Source: Pseudomonadota bacterium (GTDB taxonomy: Bacteria > Pseudomonadota > Gammaproteobacteria > Pseudomonadales > Moraxellaceae). Taken from it: DNA of 54,576 nucleotides. The translations under genes were made by a program, and so were the position numbers. The stretch lies in contig JAJXWR010000006.1 in assembly GCA_021781515.1 (NCBI GenBank), positions 1 through 54,576 of the forward strand, in the 5' to 3' direction. Each line of letters opens with the position of its first letter. Positions within the stretch are counted from its first letter, which is position 1. Shown one piece after another: positions 22,518 through 31,696 of this stretch. The notes beneath the pieces were generated by a model, which was not told the DNA's origin, ran no database searches, and saw only the letters and a program-made list of their open reading frames with translations.

Positions 22518-23351
22518 ATGGAATCAAAGATGCAATCTATAAAAATTGAGAAGAGGTGGGCCGGGTGGTCGTTATTGATCTCGGGGAGGCTGGCTGGAAT
22601 AGTGGTGCTAATGCTCTGTGGTCTGGTGGGTTGTGCCAGTACGGTTAAACAGACGATGGGATTTTATCATGCACCGCAACGAGCATACAGTTTGCCCTTG
22701 GACAGTGTTTCATTTCGGGGGCAGGTGACTTTGACGGAAGGTTGTGACCACGTGGGAGGGTCGCTGAATATCTGGGATGCACAGAATCGTTTTTTTCGCA
22801 TTGATTATTTGCGGATTAACCAGGATCCGCTGGCCGTTGTGCCGCCGTTTGCGGCTGATCGTACCATTGCAGAGGTGGTATTGGCTAATTATGAACGTAA
22901 AGTGATTCCTACGTCGCCTAAAATAAAGATCGTCAAAAATATCGGTAAAGTCTATATAACAGTGCGCAAGGATCGGGAAGCGTTGTTTGCCATGGTGTCG
23001 CTGGTAATGCATCCGCATGCCGTGCCACAGTTAGAAGACGCCGACCGGATGTACTATTACGGGTTCCTGATTTTCAAAGACCGGGATCTGGCTTATGTAT
23101 TACAGCATCGGATGCAGGTCTTTCAGCCTGACCGGATGCGTGGTCAGTTGAATCAGTTGGCCAATGATCTCATTATCCCCGGAAAGCCGCCGGTTTTTTC
23201 TGCACCGCGTACGTTAATGCATTGGGGGCACAAGCTGGTGCATGGGGTGAGTAATTTGGCCGGCATGATTGTGGGGCATGATACGACGCCTCTGGTAGAA
23301 ACCTGTGAGTGGGATGATGTGATTGCCAAACAAAGGCCAGACATACAGTAA
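22518..23351 (+). CDS. Putative lipoprotein of unknown function
   Basis: N-terminal lipobox LCGLVGC in a signal-peptide-like context. Confidence 0.7.
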   Translation: MESKMQSIKIEKRWAGWSLLISGRLAGIVVLMLCGLVGCASTVKQTMGFYHAPQRAYSLPLDSVSFRGQVTLTEGCDHVGGSLNIWDAQNRFFRIDYLRINQDPLAVVPPFAADRTIAEVVLANYERKVIPTSPKIKIVKNIGKVYITVRKDREALFAMVSLVMHPHAVPQLEDADRMYYYGFLIFKDRDLAYVLQHRMQVFQPDRMRGQLNQLANDLIIPGKPPVFSAPRTLMHWGHKLVHGVSNLAGMIVGHDTTPLVETCEWDDVIAKQRPDIQ

Positions 23352-23353
23352 AG

Positions 23354-24592
23354 CTAGCGGGCATGGTTTTCCGGAGGGGTTCTTAATTCGGGGAACCAGT
23401 GCCACCATAACAGGGCGATTAGCAGGCTGCCAATTCCTCCCAGCACAACGGCACCAACGGGACCTAGCCAGGCAGCGGTGAGTCCGGATTCGAACTCACC
23501 GAGTTGGTTAGATGTGCCGATAAACAGAAAATTAATGGCATTGACGCGGCCGCGTACGACATCCGGCGTTTCTGTTTGTACCAGTGTCGAACGGACGACC
23601 ACACTGATCATGTCGCTGGCCCCTGCCCCGGCGAGTGCCAGACAGGAGAGCCAGAGGTGGGCTGATAGTCCGAAAATTATGGTAAATACCCCAAAACCCG
23701 CCACCGCCATAAACATCGTGTTGTTTTTTGTCAGTGGGGAGTGCTGCTGATGCAAAAAAATAGCCGTGCCAAGGGCACCAAAAGCAGGAGCGGCGCGCAG
23801 GAGTCCCATTCCCGCCGTTCCAGTGTGCAGGATGTCCTGTGCGTACATGGGCAGCAGGGCGGTGGCTCCACCGAGTAGTACGGCAAACAAATCAAGAGAC
23901 AAGGTTCCGAGAATGCGACGGTGCTGTCGGATGAAGTGTATCCCGGCCAGTAATTGTTGAGGGGCGTCGGGAACAGTCTGAGCAACGGTGATCTTATCGG
24001 GAAGATGGATTTGTTTTACGTTGAGCAGGGCCAGCAAATAGAGCAGGCTGGCCCCGACATACAACACCGGCGGTCCGGGCTGGTATAGCAGTCCACCGAG
24101 TACCGGGCCGATAATCACGGCGACTTGCATGGCTGCACTGGAACCACTGAGGGCTTGAGCCAATTGAGGCGCAGGAACGAGTCCTGGCAATAACGACGCT
24201 AAGGCCGGGGCTTCAAACGCTTTGGCGCATCCCAGAAAAAAGACCAGAATCAGGATATGGGCTCTGCCCAGCGTACCCTGCCAGGCCCACCAGGCCAGCA
24301 GGAGGGCAATAACACACGCCATTGCCTGACAGAGCATGGCCAGTCGTCTGCGATCAAAACGATCGGCGGCATGTCCGGACACCAGGACCAGCAACACGAG
24401 GGGCAGGTAGCTGATCAGGCCAAGCAAGGCCAGATCCAGTGCGCGGTGGTGCAGGCTGTAGAGTTGCCAGCTCAGACCCACCAGCAGCATTTGCAAGGCC
24501 ATGATCGTGGCTACCCGTGTCAGCCAGAACCGGCGATACGCCGGCAATGACCAGAGCGAGTGGAGGATTGGCATGGGGCGGTTATCCTGCAT
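23354..24592 (-). CDS. MFS transporter (EntS-like)
   Basis: 12-TM-like hydrophobicity; VSGHAADRFDRRRLAML motif; SSAAMQVAVIIGPVLGGLLY. Confidence 0.85.
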   Translation of the reverse strand: MQDNRPMPILHSLWSLPAYRRFWLTRVATIMALQMLLVGLSWQLYSLHHRALDLALLGLISYLPLVLLVLVSGHAADRFDRRRLAMLCQAMACVIALLLAWWAWQGTLGRAHILILVFFLGCAKAFEAPALASLLPGLVPAPQLAQALSGSSAAMQVAVIIGPVLGGLLYQPGPPVLYVGASLLYLLALLNVKQIHLPDKITVAQTVPDAPQQLLAGIHFIRQHRRILGTLSLDLFAVLLGGATALLPMYAQDILHTGTAGMGLLRAAPAFGALGTAIFLHQQHSPLTKNNTMFMAVAGFGVFTIIFGLSAHLWLSCLALAGAGASDMISVVVRSTLVQTETPDVVRGRVNAINFLFIGTSNQLGEFESGLTAAWLGPVGAVVLGGIGSLLIALLWWHWFPELRTPPENHAR

Positions 24593-24598
24593 AGTGGA

Positions 24599-25204
24599 TC
24601 AGAGCCAGTGCAGCCAGGCCCCAAAGACGATCAGTGCGGCGCTAACTCCCCCAGCCAGGGTCAGAACGACGTGTAGCTGTCGTTGGGTATTGTGCATATC
24701 GTGTACCCAGTAAGCGACCAGAAAGAAGGGCATATAGCCAATCAGCCAGATCAGGAGTGGGAAACTGCTGTTCCACCAGGGCCATGCCCAGGTGAGCAGG
24801 CCGATATGGTGTAAAAATAATTCAACCATAACGCACAACAGTGAATTGATACTGGCTAGCCAGAAGCGATTGTTAATATTCCAGAAGCTGAGTTGAGGGT
24901 TTTCCGGGAGGATGCGCACAGACAGCAAGCCCATGACAGCAAACATCAGGGTGATTTCAATGTTCAGGCCGCTTAGCAGGATCAACGATGAATTGCCGGG
25001 GGTGCCCCAGGCCGGGGCAGAGTGGCTGAAATGCGCTAGCAGGGCATTCCAGATTTCATTTATCCAGTCCATCAGCCAGAACGCCATACCCGCCAGTAAA
25101 ACGGACCAGCGTCTGGCTGCGATCTGGTCGGCATAGACATAAAGCACCAACAGGAAAATCGGAATTATATTCCACTGGAAATGGCTGGGATCACGCAATA
25201 GCAT
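24599..25204 (-). CDS. Hypothetical integral membrane protein
   Basis: Hydrophobic ORF of 201 aa preceded by GTAGGAGAG Shine-Dalgarno. Confidence 0.7.
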   Translation of the reverse strand: MLLRDPSHFQWNIIPIFLLVLYVYADQIAARRWSVLLAGMAFWLMDWINEIWNALLAHFSHSAPAWGTPGNSSLILLSGLNIEITLMFAVMGLLSVRILPENPQLSFWNINNRFWLASINSLLCVMVELFLHHIGLLTWAWPWWNSSFPLLIWLIGYMPFFLVAYWVHDMHNTQRQLHVVLTLAGGVSAALIVFGAWLHWL

Positions 25205-25263
25205 TGTAAAACTCTCCTACGGTCAGCGATTGCTGGTTCTCGGGCAAATGCGACTCTCAGTGT

Positions 25264-25317
25264 GGTTCCTGAAACCCCCTTGCGGCAAACTGCACAAGAG
25301 GGATGGGTTCGGGAACC
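25264..25317 (-). ncRNA. Long imperfect stem-loop, candidate structured 5' UTR or small RNA element
   Basis: GGTTCCTGAA.../...TTCGGGAACC outer helix (about 10 bp) with inner CCCTTG/CAAGAGGG helix; about 60 nt upstream of the 201-aa membrane-protein start. Strand assigned from that gene and uncertain. Confidence 0.4.
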
Positions 25318-25362
25318 GCCGGGTCGGGAAAAATAATGTTAAGCTTTCTTGATACCATGAGA

Positions 25363-25470
25363 TTGACATTCTCCCCGTCTTAAAGGACGGGGATTCCTTC
25401 TGCAAGACGCTCATGTCCGAGCGCGAGAATGTTGGTGGCCGCATTGATGTCGCGATTGTGGGTGATACCG
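25363..25470 (-). ncRNA. Predicted omegaRNA (reRNA) scaffold overlapping the 3' end of tnpB; 5' boundary approximate
   Basis: 3' end GAATCCCCGTCCTTTAAGACGGGGAGAATGTCAA followed by flank-derived guide TCTCATGGTATCAAGA; architecture known for ISDra2-type TnpB. Confidence 0.6.
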
Positions 25471-26405
25471 CACTCCACGCACCTCCATTCCCTTATTCGT
25501 AGATCTCCCTGACCCTTAGGGCCAGTGCGCTTTTTACAGACGCTACAGGTCACGGTGGTATAGGCTTCGTTGATAACTTCAAAGACCACGCCTGCGTGTG
25601 CGCATTTGTATTCCAGCATGGTCTTGAACATACCCCAGCCCGCATCCAAAACCGATTTTGCCTGGTTGGTTTTGATGAGGGCTTGAGATGATACGTTACC
25701 AACGAAAAATGCTGCATTGTCTCTGACGAGTGTGCAGCTCAGTTGATGTAATTCCTCTTCGCGTTTATTTCTGGCACGTTGGGCAATTCCTAGCTTTTGT
25801 TCCGGTGTGCGGTAATGACGCCCAGTAACCTGCCGGCCATCGGAGACCGTCACTGCCGTCTTACAGCCTAAGTCAATGCCGACTGAACCTGTGCCTTGGC
25901 TGGCCTCGGCGCTGGTTTCAACTACGACATTAAAGTACCAACGGCCTTGGGCATCTTCGTTAAAGCAACCCGCACGAAAGCGGTATTGGGACAGGCCATA
26001 GCTGTCCCAGACCTGGTAATGCTCGCCGTTGAAGTAGACCTGGCCATGCTTCCACTGCGCTGCACCCGTATTGAACGGCACCCAACCCAGCGAGCGGCGT
26101 ACGCCAGAGGACTTGCGCCATGACAACCTGGATTTCTTGAATTGTTGGCACCGTGTCACATATTCAGCCGCAACCACTTGGACGGTTTGTGAATGGAGTC
26201 CCAGTTCTTTAGAAGCGCCTGTGGTGTAGGCGTGCATATCGAAAGCTGAAAGAAACCGACCTTGTTCCCAAATCCTGCGTTCCCAAATGCTGCGACTGGA
26301 CAACTCATTCAAGTAATTCCAGACAAAGTTCACCGCCCTTGCTTGTGCTGCAAGAAGATTGGCGTGTTTATCACGCACTCGAACTTTTAATGTCTTGATT
26401 GCCAA
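25380..26405 (-). CDS. tnpB: RNA-guided endonuclease TnpB (OrfB of IS605 type)
   Basis: RuvC residues in GIDLGCKT, VFEVINEAYTT and HNRDINAATNI; CxxC zinc finger CSVCKKR...CVECG. Confidence 0.95.
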   Translation of the reverse strand: MAIKTLKVRVRDKHANLLAAQARAVNFVWNYLNELSSRSIWERRIWEQGRFLSAFDMHAYTTGASKELGLHSQTVQVVAAEYVTRCQQFKKSRLSWRKSSGVRRSLGWVPFNTGAAQWKHGQVYFNGEHYQVWDSYGLSQYRFRAGCFNEDAQGRWYFNVVVETSAEASQGTGSVGIDLGCKTAVTVSDGRQVTGRHYRTPEQKLGIAQRARNKREEELHQLSCTLVRDNAAFFVGNVSSQALIKTNQAKSVLDAGWGMFKTMLEYKCAHAGVVFEVINEAYTTVTCSVCKKRTGPKGQGDLRIREWRCVECGITHNRDINAATNILALGHERLAEGIPVL

Positions 26406-26529
26406 CGTATCAACCCTCTTGATGCTATCATTATAGACAGATCAAAACAAACGGTCAACTACATGCTTATATCCCCGTCATGAATGGCGGGGTTTTACGC
26501 ACAAACTGATAATACGGAGTGAACCTTTT

Positions 26530-27156
26530 ATGCAAATTGATCCTCAGCAACAGCCGGCAGCGACCAGTTATAAACTCTTGACCAATCTCATTGTACCCAG
26601 ACCCATTGCCTGGGTCACCAGTGTGGGGCCGGAAAACAACCTGAATCTGGCTCCATTCAGTTTTTTCAATGCGCTGAGTGCTGAACCGGTCATTCTGGGA
26701 TTTAGCGTCGGTCGTCATGAAGACGGCAGGCCCCGGGACACCGCCGTGAATATACGGCAGCGGGGTGAGTTTGTGGTGCATCTGGTGACGGAGGACTTTA
26801 TGCCAGCGATGAATATTTCGGCGGCGGATTTTCCGCCGGAGATGAGTGAGGCTGAAATCTGCGGGTTGCCGACACTGCCTTCTCAGCGGGTGGCAGTCCC
26901 GCGGTTGGCTGATGTACTGGTGAGTATGGAATGTCGGTTGCATAGCCATCAGGCACTGGGTCCCAATACCCTGATCCTTGGGGAGGTGTTGCTGTTCCAT
27001 GTGGCTGACGCCCTGTTGGGGGAAAGAATGCACATCAAAGACTGGAATCCAGTAGGTCGCATGGGGTCGCCTGCTACCTACTGTCATACTCAGGACCGTT
27101 TCGAATGGCCACGACTCAGCTATGCAGACTGGCTGGAGCAAAAAAACACAGACTGA
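26530..27156 (+). CDS. Flavin reductase-like, FMN-binding split-barrel protein
   Basis: YKLLTNLIVPRPIAWVTSVGPENNLNLAPFSFFNALSAEPVILGFSVG. Confidence 0.9.
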   Translation: MQIDPQQQPAATSYKLLTNLIVPRPIAWVTSVGPENNLNLAPFSFFNALSAEPVILGFSVGRHEDGRPRDTAVNIRQRGEFVVHLVTEDFMPAMNISAADFPPEMSEAEICGLPTLPSQRVAVPRLADVLVSMECRLHSHQALGPNTLILGEVLLFHVADALLGERMHIKDWNPVGRMGSPATYCHTQDRFEWPRLSYADWLEQKNTD

Positions 27157-27167
27157 TCCAGGGTTGT

Positions 27168-27802
27168 TTATTTTTTCTTGGCCATTTCTGCCATTTTCTT
27201 GTCATAAGCACTGGCTTCAATGGCTTCTACAGTGATATCGACTTTCAATTCATCGCTGACCATCGGAACGTAGGCGCTCATCCCAAAATCACTGCGTTTC
27301 AGTGTGGTGCTGGCATCAAAGCCAGCCGCCGGGGCGTTATTGTAAAAAGGGTGGGCCCCCACTTTGTTGGCATGTCCATGCAGTACCACGTCCTTGCTGA
27401 TGCCGTTGACTGTCAACGTCCCGTTTAAGTCAAATGTACGGGCCTCTTTGTCGATATGTGTCATGCCGGTACTGGTAAATGTAATATCGGGGTATTGTTT
27501 GGTCTTAAAGAAATCGCCACTGTCAACGAGGTGTTCGTTGAGTGCCGGAACAAAAGTGTCCAGTGATTTTACTGGAATAACCACTGATACCTTTGACAGT
27601 TCCGGGTGATCCTGGTTGCCCTCAATGGTACCCGTTACATCGGTAAAATCGGCACCGGGTGTTGAGAAACCGACATGTGCCCAAGTGAACCGTACCTGTG
27701 TATGCCAAGGATCCAGTTTATAGTGAATGATCTGATCGGCCAGAACACTGGTGGAAGCGGCAGTCAAGGCAGCACCCAGTAGTAAAATGCGTAACTTTTG
27801 CA
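27168..27802 (-). CDS. YceI family periplasmic protein
   Basis: Signal peptide; HYKLDPWHTQVRFTWAHVGFST...LNGTLTVNGISKDVVLHG. Confidence 0.92.
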
Positions 27803-28246
27803 TAATAAGCTCCAATTTCGGATATCGTGTAGTGAAATGTCGTTATCATGCACTTAATGATTAAATCAACGTGCATGTGCCTGTGCTCATCCTAGCAAAA
27901 ATTCACTATTTTGGAAGCGTGAATTATTTGAGACTTTTGTTCCTAAATTCAGTGAATTTTCAGGTGATTCATGGTTAATAGTATGAATAATATAAATAAA
28001 TAATAGTGTGCGAGGGTGCTTTTGCTTTGATTTCCTGGATTGCAAAAGATTGTTGCATATTTGGCAACAAAAAGAGGGGTGATGGAGGTTGCTGCGTTAA
28101 ATGCCGACGGCGCTGCTGAGATTATTTCAGAACGGAACTAATATATTGAGAGGCATTTGGGATGGTAAAAGGCGCAGCAACGGAAGTGCGGATCAATCAG
28201 GTGCTTAACGTGGGGTTGTTTTATGGAGCGATAGTGGCAGCGAAAG

Positions 28247-29032
28247 TTACTCCTTCGCCGGTTGATTCATGAGCACCTGAACATTCTGTCGCAGATGTTC
28301 AGGGTTCAAGGTGCCAATAATCAGCGAGCAGGCCGCAGGGTGTGCATAGGCATAGCGGATATGCGCGGCCTGGGCTTCTGGAGATTTTATATGACCAGAA
28401 TCCAGTACTTTCTTGATAAAGCAGCCTTTTTTTTGTTGTATGGCAAAATCCAGGGCAGGACGTTCTTCGGTATGCTCTGGATGAAAACTGAGCATAACGG
28501 TATCCGCCTGTTCAAGACAGGCTATCGCCCCTTCGGTGGTTTTCGTGGACATGCCGAAGCTGCGGATTTTTCCTTCATCCTTGAAACGTTGCAGTGTGTC
28601 CAAGCCGCCTTCGTTGATGATCTCCAGGTCACGGCCGTCTGAATGCAGCAGGAAAACATCAAGGTAGTCTGTTTTTAAGGTGGACAGGCTCTGTTCCAGA
28701 CTGCGTCTCAGTGCGGCGGCAGAGAAGTCGAAAGCAGAGTGGCCGTTGATGAATTGTTCACCGGCCTTGTTGACAATAATCCAGTCCTGTCGGTTGGTTA
28801 GCAATTGGCCAAGCCGGGCTTCGCTCAGTCCATAAGCCGGTGCTGTATCCAGGGTATTGATACCCATATCCCGGGCGAGAGCCAACAGATCGAGAATTTG
28901 TGCATCGCCGGGAAGGTCGAAGGGACGAGGGTATTTTACTCCCAGATTACGACCAAATTTGACCGTACCAAGGCCAATGGCACTGGTATAAATCCCACTG
29001 TGTCCCAACAGACGTTGCGGTAAAGCGGTCAC
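28247..29032 (-). CDS. Aldo/keto reductase
   Basis: LGLGTVKFG-like start, INTLDTAPAYGLSEARLGQLL, KTDYLDVFLLHS. Confidence 0.92.
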   Translation of the reverse strand: MTALPQRLLGHSGIYTSAIGLGTVKFGRNLGVKYPRPFDLPGDAQILDLLALARDMGINTLDTAPAYGLSEARLGQLLTNRQDWIIVNKAGEQFINGHSAFDFSAAALRRSLEQSLSTLKTDYLDVFLLHSDGRDLEIINEGGLDTLQRFKDEGKIRSFGMSTKTTEGAIACLEQADTVMLSFHPEHTEERPALDFAIQQKKGCFIKKVLDSGHIKSPEAQAAHIRYAYAHPAACSLIIGTLNPEHLRQNVQVLMNQPAKE

Positions 29033-30231
29033 AGGTTCCTCATCAACTGTTCTAGCGTGGGGCCGAAGGGTGGCAATGGCAGATCAAGTCGTTTAGTGAG
29101 TGGTGCAGCAACAGGTTTAGCACCTTGTGCCTGCAGAAGGGCAAGAATCTGTTGTGCCAGATTGGGCGCAAGGGCGAGTTTGGTGGGCCAGGCCACTACG
29201 GCATTGCCGCATAAACGGGCAAAGGCATGGTCCGGTTTCATAAACTGTTCCTGTTCTGGTTCGGCGCGATCAATGCGCAGGGTTTTCCAGCGGGCACCAC
29301 TGTGATCAACCCAGGGGAACAGGTGTCTGAGTTCCCGTTGGGCCTCTTCAATCTGCATCTGGGTATCTCTTTCAACGCCTTGTTCGGCCAGTTCTCCGCC
29401 AAAGTACCACAACAGGTCGCCATCGCTACAAGGATGACTGGTAATGGTCAGGCGTGGTTTGGAACTGGTTCCGATGCAGTGTGCATAAAATGGAGGGAGT
29501 CCTTTTTGTTTCATTAATACCATATGCAAGGGACGGATTTGCATTGCCGGCGATTGCAGGCCCAGATGCAGCATCAGTTCCTGATTGCCTTTACCTGCGG
29601 CCAGTACCAGCCACTTTGGCAGAATTTTTAATGGTTCTTTCTGATGGCGTGTGAGTACAATGGCCCGGGTGTGGTGGTGATCATCCACCTCTATCAGGCA
29701 ATTGGGTGAACTGATCTGGTAAATATGATCCAGATGCTGATTTGCCAAGGTAGTGATCAGCGAAGGAACATCCAGAACCACATCGTTCAGGCGATAGACG
29801 GTGCCTTTAAAAGAAGGTGATTGCAGCAGGCTGGGGCGTGCCTCTCCGGTGACTGCTTCAATTCGTCCCCGCAGCATTTTGCTGCCAAAAAAAGTGGTCA
29901 GCCGTGCGGCCAGAGAACTTTCTGACCACATGTAATGGTGTTCGCTGAGTACTTTTACCTTGCGAAGATCGACGGGGCCCTGACCATTCAGGCATTGACG
30001 CCAGAGTGCCGGCATGTCGGCAATGGCCTCGGCATCCGGGCTGAGTAAACCACTCAGTGCGTACTTCATGCCGCCGTGGATGATGCCCTGTGAACGTAAG
30101 GTCTGGCCTTCGCCCAAGGCCGTACTTTCCAGCAGTATGGCCTCAAAACCGGCCTGACGCAGCACATTCAGGGTCCACAGTCCGGCGATTCCTCCACCAA
30201 AAATCACAACATCAGTGTCGATTGTATGCAT
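29029..30231 (-). CDS. FAD-dependent oxidoreductase (DAO family)
   Basis: DVVIFGGGIAGLWTLNVLRQAGFEAILLES dinucleotide-binding motif; GQTLRSQGIIHGGMKY. Confidence 0.88.
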   Translation of the reverse strand: MHTIDTDVVIFGGGIAGLWTLNVLRQAGFEAILLESTALGEGQTLRSQGIIHGGMKYALSGLLSPDAEAIADMPALWRQCLNGQGPVDLRKVKVLSEHHYMWSESSLAARLTTFFGSKMLRGRIEAVTGEARPSLLQSPSFKGTVYRLNDVVLDVPSLITTLANQHLDHIYQISSPNCLIEVDDHHHTRAIVLTRHQKEPLKILPKWLVLAAGKGNQELMLHLGLQSPAMQIRPLHMVLMKQKGLPPFYAHCIGTSSKPRLTITSHPCSDGDLLWYFGGELAEQGVERDTQMQIEEAQRELRHLFPWVDHSGARWKTLRIDRAEPEQEQFMKPDHAFARLCGNAVVAWPTKLALAPNLAQQILALLQAQGAKPVAAPLTKRLDLPLPPFGPTLEQLMRNL

Positions 30232-30331
30232 AAGTAAAAAGCAAACTCGAAAGGAAACAAGGATAAGGTATAGTTAATGGACAAATCATAACACGTCTGG
30301 CTGGTTTAAGGATAAAGCCCGGGAGAATTTA

Positions 30332-31630
30332 GTGATCCGCTGGATATACAGGCAAATCTATAATGTTGCACTTAATCTGCTTTTGCCCGTGGCATTATTG
30401 CGGCTCTGGTGGCGCGGGCGTCACGCACCTGCCTACCGGCAACGGATCGGGGAACGTATGGGATGGTATGTCCCACCACATCCCTGTGCACTGTGGGTGC
30501 ATGCCGTTTCTGTCGGAGAAACCGTAGCGGCTGTGCCTTTGATTCAGGCGGTGCTGCAAAGTCAGCCGCACCTGACGGTCATGGTCACCAATACCACGCC
30601 GACTGGCGCTGAGCGGGTGCGCACCCTACTGGGGGCAACGGTAGCCCAGGCGTATTTGCCGTGGGATCGGCCTGCCGCTGTTAAACGCTGGATTCGTCAC
30701 TTAAAGCCGCAGGTACTGGTGATCATGGAAACTGAGCTATGGCCAAACCTGCTGGCTATTGCACAGGCAGAGGGCGTCTGGATCATTTTGGCCAATGCCC
30801 GGTTATCAGCCCGTTCGGCGCAAGGCTATGGGCGTTGGCCGGGGCTGGTTCGTCCCATGCTGCACTGTCTGCATCAAGTGGCTGCCCAGGATGCAGCCAC
30901 GGCGGAGCGGTTGCAGTGGCTTGGCGTGCCTGCAGAACGTATTGCAGTTACCGGCAGCCTGAAATTTGATGCACAACGACCGGCGTTTGATCGGCAACAA
31001 TTGCGGGAGCAACGTACGCCAGGGCGGTTTCCAGTGGTGGTGGCAGGAAGTACGCATGCCGGGGAAGAGTCGCTCATTTTGCAGGCATTTACGGATTTTC
31101 GTCGGCATTATCCGCAGGCTTTACTCATTCTGGTTCCCCGGCACCCGGAGCGATTTGCTGAAGTTACTCAACTCTTGCAGTCGGGTGGGTGGTCTATGCA
31201 GCGGCGTAGCGATGCTGAAACACTGCGTAGTGACACGGCGGTCTGGTTGGGTGACACGATGGGCGAGATGCTCTTGTGGTACGCCATGGCGGATATCGCA
31301 TTGGTGGCCGGTTCATTGCGCCAGGAGTTAGGCGGGCATAATATGCTGGAACCGGTTTTGTTGGGAGTACCGACGTTGTCGGGACACTATGTCCTTAATT
31401 TTCAGACAATTGCGGAAATATTGGTGCAGGCAGGAGCGTTGCGCCTGGTGGAAGCGGGGGACTTGTCCAGTGTCTGGCAAGAATTAATGCAGCGTCCTGC
31501 GCTGCGACAGGCGATGGTGCAGGCGGGAGAGCAGGTGTTGTCGGCAAACCGTGGGGCATTGCAGCGTCAGGTTGCGTTGGTGCTGCATGCGCTGGCCAGG
31601 ACTCAGCGAACGACAGCACTACCGACGTGA
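30332..31630 (+). CDS. waaA: 3-deoxy-D-manno-octulosonic acid transferase
   Basis: RIGERMGWYVPPHPCALWVHAVSVGETVAAVPLIQ...NTTPTGAERV...PRHPERFAEV. Confidence 0.95.
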   Translation: MIRWIYRQIYNVALNLLLPVALLRLWWRGRHAPAYRQRIGERMGWYVPPHPCALWVHAVSVGETVAAVPLIQAVLQSQPHLTVMVTNTTPTGAERVRTLLGATVAQAYLPWDRPAAVKRWIRHLKPQVLVIMETELWPNLLAIAQAEGVWIILANARLSARSAQGYGRWPGLVRPMLHCLHQVAAQDAATAERLQWLGVPAERIAVTGSLKFDAQRPAFDRQQLREQRTPGRFPVVVAGSTHAGEESLILQAFTDFRRHYPQALLILVPRHPERFAEVTQLLQSGGWSMQRRSDAETLRSDTAVWLGDTMGEMLLWYAMADIALVAGSLRQELGGHNMLEPVLLGVPTLSGHYVLNFQTIAEILVQAGALRLVEAGDLSSVWQELMQRPALRQAMVQAGEQVLSANRGALQRQVALVLHALARTQRTTALPT

Positions 31631-31696
31631 GCGCAGGCGCAGAATACATCTGCACCAGGAATCATTAAGCGGGCGTTTGGAGAAATTGTAGAGGGG

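Larger units (their letters stand above)
25363..26500 (-). mobile_element. IS200/IS605 superfamily, IS1341-like element (TnpB only, no TnpA)
   Basis: Subterminal hairpins at both ends: CCCCGTC(TTAAAG)GACGGGG at 25373-25392 followed outward by AATGTCAA, and CCCCGTC(ATGAAT)GGCGGGG at 26473-26492; tnpB between them. Outer boundaries approximate. Confidence 0.85.

Noticed and set aside
25205-25340. TPP riboswitch upstream of the 201-aa membrane protein
   Set aside because: CTGAGA, GAACC and GTAGG motifs occur in order, but the ACCUGAUC...UAAUnCC core is missing.
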